A stretch of DNA of 46,568 bases from Bacteriovoracaceae bacterium UBA6144. GTDB taxonomy: Bacteria > Bdellovibrionota > Bacteriovoracia > Bacteriovoracales > Bacteriovoracaceae. A program made the translations under genes and the position numbers. Each line of letters starts with the position of its first letter. The stretch's first letter is position 1. The DNA lies in the NCBI GenBank assembly GCA_002435705.1, contig DIVA01000110.1:1-46568 (forward strand). Direction: 5' to 3'. Positions 7,184 through 14,972 of this stretch are shown here, piece by piece. The notes beneath the pieces are model-generated. The model saw only the letters and a list, made by a program, of their open reading frames with translations, searched no databases and was not told the origin of the DNA.

Positions 7184-7396
7184 ATGAATAACCAAAATAA
7201 CTCTCATCAGAATTTAGAGTTCTTAAATTCAAAAGAAGCTGCTTCATTTCTCAGGATCTCTGTTCCCAGGCTTATGAACCTAACAAGCAATGGAAAGTTA
7301 CCTTACTACAAGTTTCAGAGGAGTAATCGCTATCTTAAGAAGGAACTTGAAAAGATTTTGTTAAGTGAACCAAGAGGAATCAGAGATGGGAATTAA
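7184..7396 (+). CDS. Excisionase-type helix-turn-helix protein
   Basis: This 70-residue protein has a MerR-like/excisionase DNA-binding unit (LNSKEAASFLRISVPRLMNL, then GKLPYYKFQRSNRYLKKELE). Proteins of this kind bend att DNA and set the direction of the partner integrase. The ribosome site AATGAGGATTT precedes the ATG. The end overlaps the integrase start by 11 bp, so translation is probably coupled. Confidence 0.8.
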   Translation: MNNQNNSHQNLEFLNSKEAASFLRISVPRLMNLTSNGKLPYYKFQRSNRYLKKELEKILLSEPRGIRDGN

Positions 7397-8417
7397 AAAA
7401 AATCCAAATACAGGACTTTGGGATGTATCTGTTTCTAAGAGGCATCCTAAAACGAGGCAACCTAAGTCAAAGCGTAGAATAGGAATCGAGTCTGAAGCAA
7501 AGGCAAAGCGTACAGAGAGGGAACTGTACTTAGAACTAGAGGATGAGCTGAGAAGACAGGTTATTCCCTCCTGGAAAAGATGTGTTAACGAATTCATAGT
7601 AGATTTTTCTCAAAGAGATATATCAATGAAAAGCGTTGAAAACTACCGATTGTGTTTAGAGGGCCATACTTTTGAATTGTGGGGAGACAGATTAGTCCAC
7701 ACGATAAATGAGCAGGAAATAAGAAAATTTATTCATTCATTAGAGGGCAAGGTGTCTGTGTCACATCAGAAGAATCTTCTTAAGTTCATAAGAGCTGTTA
7801 TGAATTATGCCTCTGCGAAACATTACATTACTACTATACCTGTTCCCAGAATGAAATTTCGATTGGGTGACAAACTCAAAGGAACTCTGAATGAATCTCA
7901 AGTGAAGTATTTTCTTTCAAAGGCAAAGGAACTCAAATCTGAATGGTATGAAATCTGGGCAATGGCATTATATTCAGGCCTCAGGAATGGTGAGTTAATT
8001 AGCCTGACATGGGACAAGGTAGATTTGGAAAACAAAAGAATAAAGATAGATTGTTCATGGAATTCTAAAGATGGCTTCAAGTCCACCAAAAGTGGGGATG
8101 ATAGATGGATTGAAATTGCGAGCGAATTAGAAAAAATACTTTTAGATCTTAGAGTAAAAAATCAAAATCCACCATTTGTACTTCCGAGAATAGACTCCTG
8201 GGAAAAAGGTGAGCAGGCGAGAGTCTTAAGAATGTTCCTAGAGGGAATTGGCCTTCCTCCTATAAGATTTCATGATCTTCGAGCCACGAGTGCCAGCATT
8301 ATGCTTAGCAAGGGAGTAGAACCTATTAAGGTGATGATATTTTTTGGATGGAAGGATCTCAAGACAATGGCATTATATGTCAGAAAGGCGGCTGTAGATA
8401 TCAAGGGTGTAACTTAA
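7386..8417 (+). CDS. int: Tyrosine-family integrase
   Basis: This site-specific recombinase is likely responsible for element 2 at ssrA. I chose ATG 7386 (AGAGGA 8 bp upstream) over GTG 7365; 343 residues. An N-terminal arm-binding segment rich in basic residues precedes the core-binding domain and catalytic domain. The catalytic part shows YSGLRNGELISL (first Arg), RFHDLRATSASIML (His-x-x-Arg) and GWKDLKTMALY (GW replaces the usual GH, then the nucleophilic Tyr). It overlaps the excisionase gene. Confidence 0.88.
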   Translation: MGIKKNPNTGLWDVSVSKRHPKTRQPKSKRRIGIESEAKAKRTERELYLELEDELRRQVIPSWKRCVNEFIVDFSQRDISMKSVENYRLCLEGHTFELWGDRLVHTINEQEIRKFIHSLEGKVSVSHQKNLLKFIRAVMNYASAKHYITTIPVPRMKFRLGDKLKGTLNESQVKYFLSKAKELKSEWYEIWAMALYSGLRNGELISLTWDKVDLENKRIKIDCSWNSKDGFKSTKSGDDRWIEIASELEKILLDLRVKNQNPPFVLPRIDSWEKGEQARVLRMFLEGIGLPPIRFHDLRATSASIMLSKGVEPIKVMIFFGWKDLKTMALYVRKAAVDIKGVT

Positions 8418-8427
8418 AAAATGGATT

Positions 8428-9000
8428 TTAGCTGTTCGCTCGTCGAGAAATAGACATTCCATCAAGCCCTTTAGGAATTGGCGGAGCCTTCGGATCTAAT
8501 TTATCGTGTTCCACTACGATGATCATTATGCATGACTTTTCTGGTATCTGGATCCTTTTATAGATATCGAGATAAGGCTCCATTTCACGAATGTTTCCAA
8601 CTCTATCAGTGAGATATTCATAAAAGGCACGAGAAGGTAGAACATGAATACCAAGATCTATTTGATTTTCAATAATTGCTTTATACAATTTCATCAAGGC
8701 CCTGAAGCTACTTGAGATGTTGCCTGTTTCCCATTCAAAACCAATTCTGGTTTTCCCAGTCTTCTTGTATGCATCCAATGGCTTTGCTCGCATACCTTCT
8801 AGGTCCATACAATGCTCTGAAAGCCAACCCTGTGACTCTAGGTATCTGATGACTTCAATCTTAATAGGCTTAACACCATTGCCTCTTCTCAGAGGAGGAA
8901 TGATTATTTTTGATTTTTTAATAGCAAGATCAACCTCTGCCAGTTGCTTAGCAAAAGGAGTTGGAGAGCCATGCAATATAACTTTGTCGATTATTTTCAT
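8428..9000 (-). CDS. Type II restriction endonuclease, BamHI family
   Basis: The 190-residue protein closely follows the remembered BamHI sequence over its catalytic half: PLDAYK, GFEWETGNISS, IDLGI, YYLTDRV-like YEYLTDRV, EPYL and near the end PPIPKGLDGMS. Asp76, Glu89 and Glu91 line up with BamHI Asp94, Glu111 and Glu113; Glu62 may replace Glu77. It should cut duplex DNA at a short palindrome as a dimer. It is divergent from the methyltransferase gene 150 bp away and convergent with the integrase (10 bp apart). At 190 aa it is slightly shorter than BamHI (213). Whether it recognises GGATCC cannot be read; that sequence occurs at 8550-8555, 9213-9218 and 9480-9485 in these genes. Confidence 0.85.
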   Translation of the reverse strand: MKIIDKVILHGSPTPFAKQLAEVDLAIKKSKIIIPPLRRGNGVKPIKIEVIRYLESQGWLSEHCMDLEGMRAKPLDAYKKTGKTRIGFEWETGNISSSFRALMKLYKAIIENQIDLGIHVLPSRAFYEYLTDRVGNIREMEPYLDIYKRIQIPEKSCIMIIVVEHDKLDPKAPPIPKGLDGMSISRRANS

Positions 9001-9072
9001 TTAGTATTAGATTATCTGTTTTGAACTATCTGAAAAGACTGGCAGAATTTGCTTATAAACCGAATGGTTTTA

Positions 9073-9109
9073 GCTATATAAACTTCATGTCGCATTGCTC
9101 TTATATAGC
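9073..9109. promoter_or_regulatory. Inverted repeat between restriction and methylase genes
   Basis: GCTATATAA (9073-9081) and TTATATAGC (9101-9109) form perfect 9-bp arms 19 bp apart in the 150-bp divergent gap. The arms contain TATATAA elements able to serve as -10 boxes in each direction. It is a likely shared promoter/operator balancing the two genes; no controller protein gene is seen nearby. Confidence 0.5.
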
Positions 9110-9150
9110 CAAGCAACACTGCAACTTTTAAACTTAATGCCGAGGTAAAT

Positions 9151-10299
9151 ATGTCAAGAATTGATGGTAAAGAGAAGGACTGGGGCAGTCGTTCTGGTAA
9201 ATCTAAAATTAAGGATCCAAATGCTTTTACGCTTTTGGACAAACTCAAATTTCAGGGGCTTTCAGATGAACTTCTGAAGCTTGCAGCTGAAGATCCCCAA
9301 TCATTTGGGAAGATGGCTAAGGACATTCTCGAATCGAAAGATGCTCTCATTAAAAGTTCAAATGCAATATCTTCAAAAGAAGTCTTTAAAACGAAACTGG
9401 GAAAACTATATAAAGGCGATTGCATAGGCCTTCTTTCTGGTGACCAGATTGCGGACAATTCTCTCGATTGTATCTTTGCGGATCCGCCGTTCAATCTTTC
9501 TAAGAATTATGGGAGCACAGTCGGAGACGCCTTCAAAGACGAAGAGTATCTTGAATGGACGAGAACCTGGTTGGATCTATGTGTAAAGAAGCTAAAACCA
9601 GGTGGATCTATATTTGTTTATAATATTCCTAAATGGGCTACATACATTGCCCATCATCTTAATCAATCAATGGTTCTTAAAAGTTGGATATCGGTCGATT
9701 TAACTCTCTCAATGCCAATACCAAATAGACTTTATCCATCTCATTATTCGCTTCTCTATTTTACAAAAGGATCGAAGCCTAATCGCTTCTCTCCCCCTAG
9801 GGTTCCTTTAAAGACCTGCGTAAGATGTGGAAAAGAGCAAAATGATTACGGGGGCTATAAGAATAAGATGCATCCAGAAGGTCTTAACCTTAGAGACATT
9901 TGGACTGATATTCCACCTGTCCGCCATAACAAGAACAAAAACAGGGATGCAAATGAGCTTAGCTTGAAATTGCTTGATAGAGTTTTAGATATTGCGACAG
10001 AAGAAGGGGACATTGTATTTGATCCTTTCGGAGGCAGTGGGACTACCTACGTTGCCGCTGAGCTAACGAATAGGAAATGGATTGGTGTAGAGCTAGGTGA
10101 CACGAAACCTATAGTGGAAAGATTTAAAGATAATGAACATGATAAAATGTTGATCGAGAAATATCACAATGACATCAATACGCTTTTCACTGACACTGCA
10201 ATTGAGAAAAGACTTCACCATAAGATACCTCTCTCACCTTATAGAGTTTCAGAGGAACAGTTACGAAGAGTAAGGCCTGAACAAGACCTGTTTCAGTAA
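9151..10299 (+). CDS. Type II DNA methyltransferase (beta-class, DPPF)
   Basis: The protein has 382 residues, starting at ATG behind GAGGTAAAT. Motif IV DPPFNLSKNYG (111-121) comes before the SAM-binding FDPFGGSGTT (~290-299), the beta-class order used by N6-adenine and some N4-cytosine enzymes. An inserted CxxC (CVRCG, ~223) followed by His-rich text may bind zinc. An ~80-residue N-terminal extension precedes motif X-like GKLYKGD. It should protect host DNA from the BamHI-like nuclease. The DPPF motif differs from the SPPY of M.BamHI as I recall it. The ATPase gene follows by 11 bp. Confidence 0.9.
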   Translation: MSRIDGKEKDWGSRSGKSKIKDPNAFTLLDKLKFQGLSDELLKLAAEDPQSFGKMAKDILESKDALIKSSNAISSKEVFKTKLGKLYKGDCIGLLSGDQIADNSLDCIFADPPFNLSKNYGSTVGDAFKDEEYLEWTRTWLDLCVKKLKPGGSIFVYNIPKWATYIAHHLNQSMVLKSWISVDLTLSMPIPNRLYPSHYSLLYFTKGSKPNRFSPPRVPLKTCVRCGKEQNDYGGYKNKMHPEGLNLRDIWTDIPPVRHNKNKNRDANELSLKLLDRVLDIATEEGDIVFDPFGGSGTTYVAAELTNRKWIGVELGDTKPIVERFKDNEHDKMLIEKYHNDINTLFTDTAIEKRLHHKIPLSPYRVSEEQLRRVRPEQDLFQ

Positions 10300-10310
10300 A
10301 GGAATGGTCC

Positions 10311-12476
10311 ATGGCTGATGCAATAAGTGTAAAGAAGTTTGAAGATTTCAAAAAAATAGCAAGGTCACTTTCCTTGTATGGCCGACATTCACTAGAAACA
10401 GAAGGTGTGAATTCAGCGGAGGCATTAGAAAAAGTTTATATTGATCCGTTGCCAGGTAATGGAGCAGTAGATGCTATCTTAAACAAGCCTTTTACAGCAC
10501 TTATTGGCAGGAAGGGAACAGGTAAGAGTATCCTGTTCAATGTATGTCAGGAAAAACTAAGCACATCAAATGACTCCATTGGCGTTTATGTTAATTGTTA
10601 TGAAGTATTAAAAGAAGACAGCTACGATATAGTGACTCAACTTCAAGCTTACAAAGGCGGATTGAGCGGTATCTTAGATGATCATCAAATAATGGAATAT
10701 TTGTATCGACGAAAATTCATTGAAAAACTTTTGGTTGATTTGATTAAAGAGGTCGAGAAAAAACTAGATAAGCAATGGAAAGAGAAGTTCGCATCTCTTT
10801 TTGGTAAGGACAATTTTCCTAAAATTAAAGTCAAGCTAGAAGCTATTCAGAAGAGCTTGAGCGTACCTGTAGATACCGAAATCCAGTTGATCAAACAAAA
10901 AAGCATTCATAGAGGAAGCGACCAAGAAAATAAAACAGGCAATAAAGAAAAAGATATTTCCAAAGCAGGGGTTAAAGTTTCAGCTGGAGGGCCAAGTCTA
11001 AGTGGTGGATTGGAGCATGAAAAAGAAAAGAGTTCTGAGTCGATAGATAAAAATTTTAGCTATCAAGATTACGGTGCTATTTTTGTCTCACTATTTAGGC
11101 CAATTGAGATCATCCGACAGCTATTTGCCGTCCTTTCTGAAGTTGGAGTCAAAAAGATTTATATATTTGCTGATGATTACTCAGAGTTGACTCATGAGTA
11201 TCAAGGCTTACTCAGTAACTCAATTCTGAGCCAATACCATCAGATGTCTGAATTTAAGATCTATATGTCCGTTGCTGGATATCCAAATCGTTGTTATCTC
11301 GGTAGTGAAATTGATCGAACTAAGGTTTACCATCTCTCTATTGATTTTGAAGAGATCTATAAAGATAAAAACTTCAAAGAAAAGCATGAGTCTGGAACTA
11401 GGTTTGTGAAGGATCTTATTCTTAAACGTTTGGCGTTCTTTTCGCCTGGTAGCACGATAAGTGATTTTTTTAATCTTACAGCTACATATAAAGAGGAAGA
11501 TTACTATAAGTTGCTATTTCAGGCTTCCTATACATCACCTCGAACAATTGGTGCTATTCTTGAAAGTTGTTTCTCTGAGCTTGCATCTGGCAGAAAGATT
11601 AGTGTTCCACAAATCAGAATCTCTGCTCAAAAGTATTACGAAAATAGAGTTAGCTCTTTCATAAGAGAGAGTCGATATTCCATTCGAGAATCGGATGTGC
11701 CATTTTTTAGCCCCATTGACGTGTTCAACCAGGTTGATTTGTTAGACAAAATTTCGGACGAATTGAAGCACTTGCAAACTAAGGTTGCTGCCTCTTCATA
11801 TGAGAAAGTGTATGGGAAAGTCCCCCCTGTAAGTCACTTTCATATCAGCGATAAATACAATGAGGTTTTGAAGTTCTTATCTAATAATTATTTTATAAAT
11901 AAGATTGGGAACCTTCAGGCTAAAACAGACAAAATTGATGCAACGATATATTCTCTGAATCTTGGTCTCTGTAACAAAAAGAGTATTAGATACTGGGAGT
12001 ACGATCCTCGAGCAAAAGATTATTTAAAAGAGAGATTCTTTTATTTTGACCATATTATTGATTCGTTTCTTGCCTCTCAGCAAGAAATCATTTGTACAAA
12101 TTGTCAGACTAAATACCCTATAAGTTCCTTAGAGGATATCAAACGTTTCCATTGGATGTGCCAAACTTGTGGTCAAAAAACATGTAAGGTTCATGAAATA
12201 AATCTAGGTCAGCATAGTGCTGAACTGGCTATCCCTGAAGAAATAAAACTGCCTCATGATGATTTACAGATTTTGGATGTATTGAATGATTATCAAACTT
12301 TACAAGATCCAATTTATCCTAAAGACATAGCTGGCTATGTAGATAAAAGTTATCAATTTGTTACCAGAAGAATGAGAAAGCTTGCCGATGATAAGCAATT
12401 GGTTACTTATTCAAAGGGTGATGCAAATAGAACTATTTACACCATCACTGAAAAGGCTAAAGGTACGTATTTTTAA
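10311..12476 (+). CDS. P-loop ATPase with zinc ribbon and C-terminal winged helix, linked to R-M genes
   Basis: This 721-residue protein has Walker A GRKGTGKS (66-73) and a Walker-B-like stretch IYIFADDYSEL (~281-292). A low-complexity charged linker (~195-245, rich in K, E, S, G) interrupts the ATPase domain. A zinc ribbon CTNC...CQTC lies near 596-619, and a C-terminal region (~655-721) resembles a winged helix. It recalls Sll1717-type P-loop ATPases and other defence NTPases, but I do not recognise a named family with certainty. It begins 11 bp after the methyltransferase, so it is cotranscribed. A role in sensing or controlling restriction is inferred from linkage only. Confidence 0.7.
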   Translation: MADAISVKKFEDFKKIARSLSLYGRHSLETEGVNSAEALEKVYIDPLPGNGAVDAILNKPFTALIGRKGTGKSILFNVCQEKLSTSNDSIGVYVNCYEVLKEDSYDIVTQLQAYKGGLSGILDDHQIMEYLYRRKFIEKLLVDLIKEVEKKLDKQWKEKFASLFGKDNFPKIKVKLEAIQKSLSVPVDTEIQLIKQKSIHRGSDQENKTGNKEKDISKAGVKVSAGGPSLSGGLEHEKEKSSESIDKNFSYQDYGAIFVSLFRPIEIIRQLFAVLSEVGVKKIYIFADDYSELTHEYQGLLSNSILSQYHQMSEFKIYMSVAGYPNRCYLGSEIDRTKVYHLSIDFEEIYKDKNFKEKHESGTRFVKDLILKRLAFFSPGSTISDFFNLTATYKEEDYYKLLFQASYTSPRTIGAILESCFSELASGRKISVPQIRISAQKYYENRVSSFIRESRYSIRESDVPFFSPIDVFNQVDLLDKISDELKHLQTKVAASSYEKVYGKVPPVSHFHISDKYNEVLKFLSNNYFINKIGNLQAKTDKIDATIYSLNLGLCNKKSIRYWEYDPRAKDYLKERFFYFDHIIDSFLASQQEIICTNCQTKYPISSLEDIKRFHWMCQTCGQKTCKVHEINLGQHSAELAIPEEIKLPHDDLQILDVLNDYQTLQDPIYPKDIAGYVDKSYQFVTRRMRKLADDKQLVTYSKGDANRTIYTITEKAKGTYF

Positions 12477-12477
12477 T

Positions 12478-12494
12478 TTGTAGTTATTTGTAGT
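12478..12494 (+). repeat. Right copy of 17-bp end repeat of element 2
   Basis: TTGTAGTTATTTGTAGT matches 5269-5285 at 15 of 17 positions and lies 46 bp before the 12540 att core, right after the ATPase stop. Confidence 0.55.
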
Positions 12495-12539
12495 GAATGT
12501 TGGAATAACTTCCACGTTATTAGTTAGTTGTGGCGTTCC

Positions 12540-12555
12540 CACCACCTCCACCATT
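12540..12555 (+). repeat. att core copy at elements 2/3 junction
   Basis: CACCACCTCCACCATT is identical over 16 bp to 19969-19984, and over the last 12 structural bases to the ssrA end at 14-25. Confidence 0.65.
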
Positions 12556-12563
12556 CATCGCAA

Positions 12564-12590
12564 GCGAACCACCGTCCAGAGGTGGTTCGC
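12564..12590. repeat. Perfect 10-bp-stem hairpin after att core
   Basis: GCGAACCACC (12564-12573) pairs perfectly with GGTGGTTCGC (12581-12590) around a 7-nt loop. There is no T run. It stands in the place held by terminators after the other core copies. Confidence 0.6.
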
Positions 12591-12624
12591 AAAGCCCTAA
12601 AATCACTCGAAAATTATTTTTGAA

Positions 12625-12673
12625 AAGGTGTTCGCCTATCGATGGTGTAGGTCAGATGGTCGTGGGAATCGAA
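12625..12673 (-). pseudogene. Remnant of recombinase fragment start plus inverted ssrA T-arm
   Basis: Bases 12625-12640 differ by one base from 14881-14896 and read IGEHL on the minus strand, as in the recombinase fragment there. Bases 12663-12673 are the exact complement of ssrA 2-12 (GTTCGATTCCC). Together they look like an old, decayed integration junction in inverted orientation. Confidence 0.4.
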
Positions 12674-12689
12674 CTCTTTTTCACTATCA

Positions 12690-13556
12690 TTACGTCAACT
12701 TTTCAGAAGCTTTGAATAGCTTTTTAGTGAAAAACTTAATGTAGTCTTTTTGATATTCCCACTGATGAAGGTAAAGCGGGACTTTGAATCTTTTGGAGGG
12801 AAGAATTTCTATAATTTTTTTTTGCGTAAGTTCTTTTTCAATATCAAGGATTGGAATAAGCCCATAGCCAAATCCTCCGAGAATGGCAGTTTTAAAACTT
12901 TTCACCGAGGGCATTTGGCTAATACTGGCAGAAGGCTCGATAGCGAAATTATCTTTTAGGAAACTATGTTGAAGTTTATCGCTTTTGTCAAAGATCACAA
13001 GAGGAGCACTTGCCAAACTGTCTTTTGAGATGTTTTTCGAGAAATAGCTCTTATGAAAATAAGGAGAACAAACTAGGCAATAAATCATGTCACCCAGGTA
13101 AGTTGCAGTATGATTAGCAAGAGGTTTTTTCTCAGAGCTGATACACATATCGACAAGGCCGCTTTTAAGGTATTCGAGAGTATTGTTTTGATCGTCAGCG
13201 ATGATTTCAAGTGAAAATAATTCAGAACATTCTCTATCTGATAAAAGATCCAAGAAATATAAGTCTAAGCTGTCTCTATTAATTGCTATTTTGATCGTGG
13301 GTCTTTTGTTTGTGCTTTCTCCAATTTCACTTTCTAGACTTTTGACCTTTCTCAGTAGTCCGAGATAAGCCTGCCCAGTTGCAGTAGCTCGATAAGGCGT
13401 TTTCCGTACGAGCAATCTTTCTCCAAGATAAGACTCGAATCCTTGAATCCGCTGGGTGATCGCAGACTGGGTAATCCCAATCGCCTTCGATGCCTTTTCA
13501 AAGCTCTGAAATTCAATAACTGTCTCTAATGCGCGAAGTGCTTGGTAGTCAATTAT
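12690..13556 (-). CDS. LysR-family regulator, ArgP/LysG-like, with unusual start
   Basis: The protein is about 288 residues. The N-terminal winged helix-turn-helix reads IDYQALRALETVIEF then ASKAIGITQSAITQRI, followed by a substrate-binding domain to the end. The HTH is complete only if translation starts at ATA 13556 or ATT 13553. No ATG, GTG, TTG or CTG lies between the upstream in-frame stop and this point, and the first standard codon (TTG 13415) would remove the DNA-binding domain. It is divergent from a LysE-type exporter, the classic ArgP-ArgO/LysG-LysE arrangement, so it likely senses a basic amino acid and activates the exporter. Confidence 0.8.
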   Translation of the reverse strand: MIDYQALRALETVIEFQSFEKASKAIGITQSAITQRIQGFESYLGERLLVRKTPYRATATGQAYLGLLRKVKSLESEIGESTNKRPTIKIAINRDSLDLYFLDLLSDRECSELFSLEIIADDQNNTLEYLKSGLVDMCISSEKKPLANHTATYLGDMIYCLVCSPYFHKSYFSKNISKDSLASAPLVIFDKSDKLQHSFLKDNFAIEPSASISQMPSVKSFKTAILGGFGYGLIPILDIEKELTQKKIIEILPSKRFKVPLYLHQWEYQKDYIKFFTKKLFKASEKLT

Positions 13557-13635
13557 AAGTATTCCTAATGAACGGTAAAAATTATTAATTTAACTTAATT
13601 CCTTAAAGGCGGTAAAGTCAAGGTTGGAGGGCTAT

Positions 13636-14268
13636 ATGATTGACGTATTTCTTCAGGGCTTCTTTCTTCAGGCCAGTCTCATTTTGGCGTTAGGGGGGCA
13701 AAACATATTTGTTCTCAATTCGGGGTTATATCGCCAGAGACATCTCCTCGTTGCTCTTCTTTCATCAATCTGTGATATGACTCTGATCTTGGTGGGGGTG
13801 TTAGGAGTTGCGACAATCTTTGTCCAAATTCCTTTGTTGAAAATCACTTTTGGGGTAATAGGAGTTGGCTTTCTTTGCTATTACGGAATAACGAAGCTTA
13901 AAGAAGCTTGGCAAGCGTCTTCAAATATTGAAAACAAGTTTATTGCCACATCTCTGAAGCAAACAATTTTAACAACACTTGCATTCAGTCTTTTGAATCC
14001 TCATGTCTATCTAGATACAATTGTGCTTGTAGGCGGTTACTCTGCGAAATTTCAAGAGCTATTCAGCAGATTTTTATTTGGGATCGGTGCTTCTGCATTT
14101 TCATTTGTATGGTTTTTTGGATTGGTCCTGTTGGCATCAGCCGGGAATAAATTAGTTCATAATCAAAAGATGATGAAGTCGATTTCTGCTTTTTCTGGTC
14201 TCATCCTCCTTTGGCTTTCATACAAGCTTGGGATGGATGTCTTTGAATGGATCGAAGCTATTTACTAG
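13636..14268 (+). CDS. LysE/ArgO-family amino acid exporter
   Basis: This 210-residue inner-membrane protein has six hydrophobic segments and starts MIDVFLQGFFLQASLILALG. The LysE hallmark ALGGQNIFVLN lies near residue 18-28 and SLLNPHVYLDT near 118-128. ATG 13636 is chosen for its GGAGG 6 bp upstream. It probably exports arginine or lysine. The regulator gene is divergent 80 bp away. The 3' end overlaps a convergent small gene by 11 bp. Confidence 0.88.
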   Translation: MIDVFLQGFFLQASLILALGGQNIFVLNSGLYRQRHLLVALLSSICDMTLILVGVLGVATIFVQIPLLKITFGVIGVGFLCYYGITKLKEAWQASSNIENKFIATSLKQTILTTLAFSLLNPHVYLDTIVLVGGYSAKFQELFSRFLFGIGASAFSFVWFFGLVLLASAGNKLVHNQKMMKSISAFSGLILLWLSYKLGMDVFEWIEAIY

Positions 14269-14422
14269 GTTCCAGAGTCATGGCTTTTGGCCATTTGGAT
14301 GCTTGTGATTCAATGATGAGATGGATCTGGGCTTTGCGGACTTGGAAAAGAATCCAAGGTAGATTGCCGGATGCAACGGCTAACAAGGCCAAAGTCGCGG
14401 CGATAGTGATTAGTGATTTCAT
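14258..14422 (-). CDS. Small exported or membrane peptide (54 aa)
   Basis: ATG 14422 has a strong GGAGG 5 bp upstream. The product starts MKSLITIAATLALLAVASG, a signal-peptide or membrane-anchor-like segment, then has a short basic tail. No family is recognised. It is convergent with and overlaps the exporter gene end. Confidence 0.5.
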   Translation of the reverse strand: MKSLITIAATLALLAVASGNLPWILFQVRKAQIHLIIESQASKWPKAMTLEPSK

Positions 14423-14439
14423 AAGTTCCTCCAGGTTCG

Positions 14440-14937
14440 TTATTTTTCTTTTGCTTTTAAAACGATTGATCTCACCACACTTCTGATCCAAGGTTTGCCA
14501 GATCGGGTTGGTATTCTTTGGTTGTTAAGTTCGTCGGTGATTGCCTGATAGGATTTCCCATCTTTCCAAAGTTTCAAAATTTTACGGAGCGCAATCTGCT
14601 CCTTTGGGTCCATCAGGAGCTTGCCCTCAAGGTAAGCGTATCCAAAAGGAGTGGAACCGCCGCGCTTGTTCCGTTTGTTATCGATTTTCGAACAATTGCC
14701 ATTCAGTGGATTTCTGAGCGCAAAACCGCTTTTGGAGAGCGTTTCTCTAATAGTGCTTTTAGGAATGCCGGTCTGAGCTTCTATGTCTCGAAGGGAAAGT
14801 CCTTTCTCATAAAGTGGGGCGCATTTTTCGATAATACGTGTAGGTGTGCGAGGAGAAAGTTCAATAAAATCATGAGGCGGAAGGTGTTCTCCTATCCATT
14901 GGGTACGACCACCATCACCGCCTTTAAATTCAGGTGT
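14440..14937 (-). pseudogene. Serine-recombinase C-terminal-type protein without start codon
   Basis: The frame is open for 166 codons on the minus strand with no internal stop. It has a helix-turn-helix (LSLRDIEAQTGIPKSTIRETL), then the recombinase-domain signature RGGSTPFGYAYLEGKL, and PKEQIALRKILKLW...TRSGKPW. It lacks the catalytic resolvase domain. No ATG, GTG or TTG is found in its first two thirds. The upstream end (GGDGGRTQW) crosses an att-like segment and then hits a stop. It is either a remnant or a frame that is completed only in another DNA arrangement, such as the excised circle. Confidence 0.65.
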
Positions 14938-14949
14938 TTAGAAAGAAAA

Positions 14950-14972
14950 ACCACGTCCGATATGGACGTGGT
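14950..14972. terminator. Hairpin, possible bidirectional terminator
   Basis: ACCACGTCC (14950-14958) pairs perfectly with GGACGTGGT (14964-14972) around GATAT. The minus-strand side is followed by TTTTTCTTTC and the plus side by a weaker TTTT. It lies beyond the att-like start of the recombinase fragment, as with the other cores. Confidence 0.6.

Larger units (their letters stand above)
5148..12553. mobile_element. Element 2: tyrosine-integrase defence element
   Basis: The segment is bounded by ssrA-core copies at 5137-5147 and 12542-12553. It has a near-identical 17-bp repeat near each end (5269-5285, 12478-12494). It contains only recombination genes (small serine recombinase, excisionase, integrase) and likely anti-phage genes (DUF4917, restriction enzyme, methyltransferase, ATPase). 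Confidence 0.62.

Noticed and set aside
5372..12476. Prophage remnant
   Set aside because: Integrase, excisionase and restriction genes are present but no capsid, tail, terminase or lysis genes are seen.
12648..12680. tRNA gene on the minus strand (T-arm-like sequence)
   Set aside because: Only the T-loop region matches; the sequence upstream on that strand is LysR coding DNA with no D or anticodon arm.
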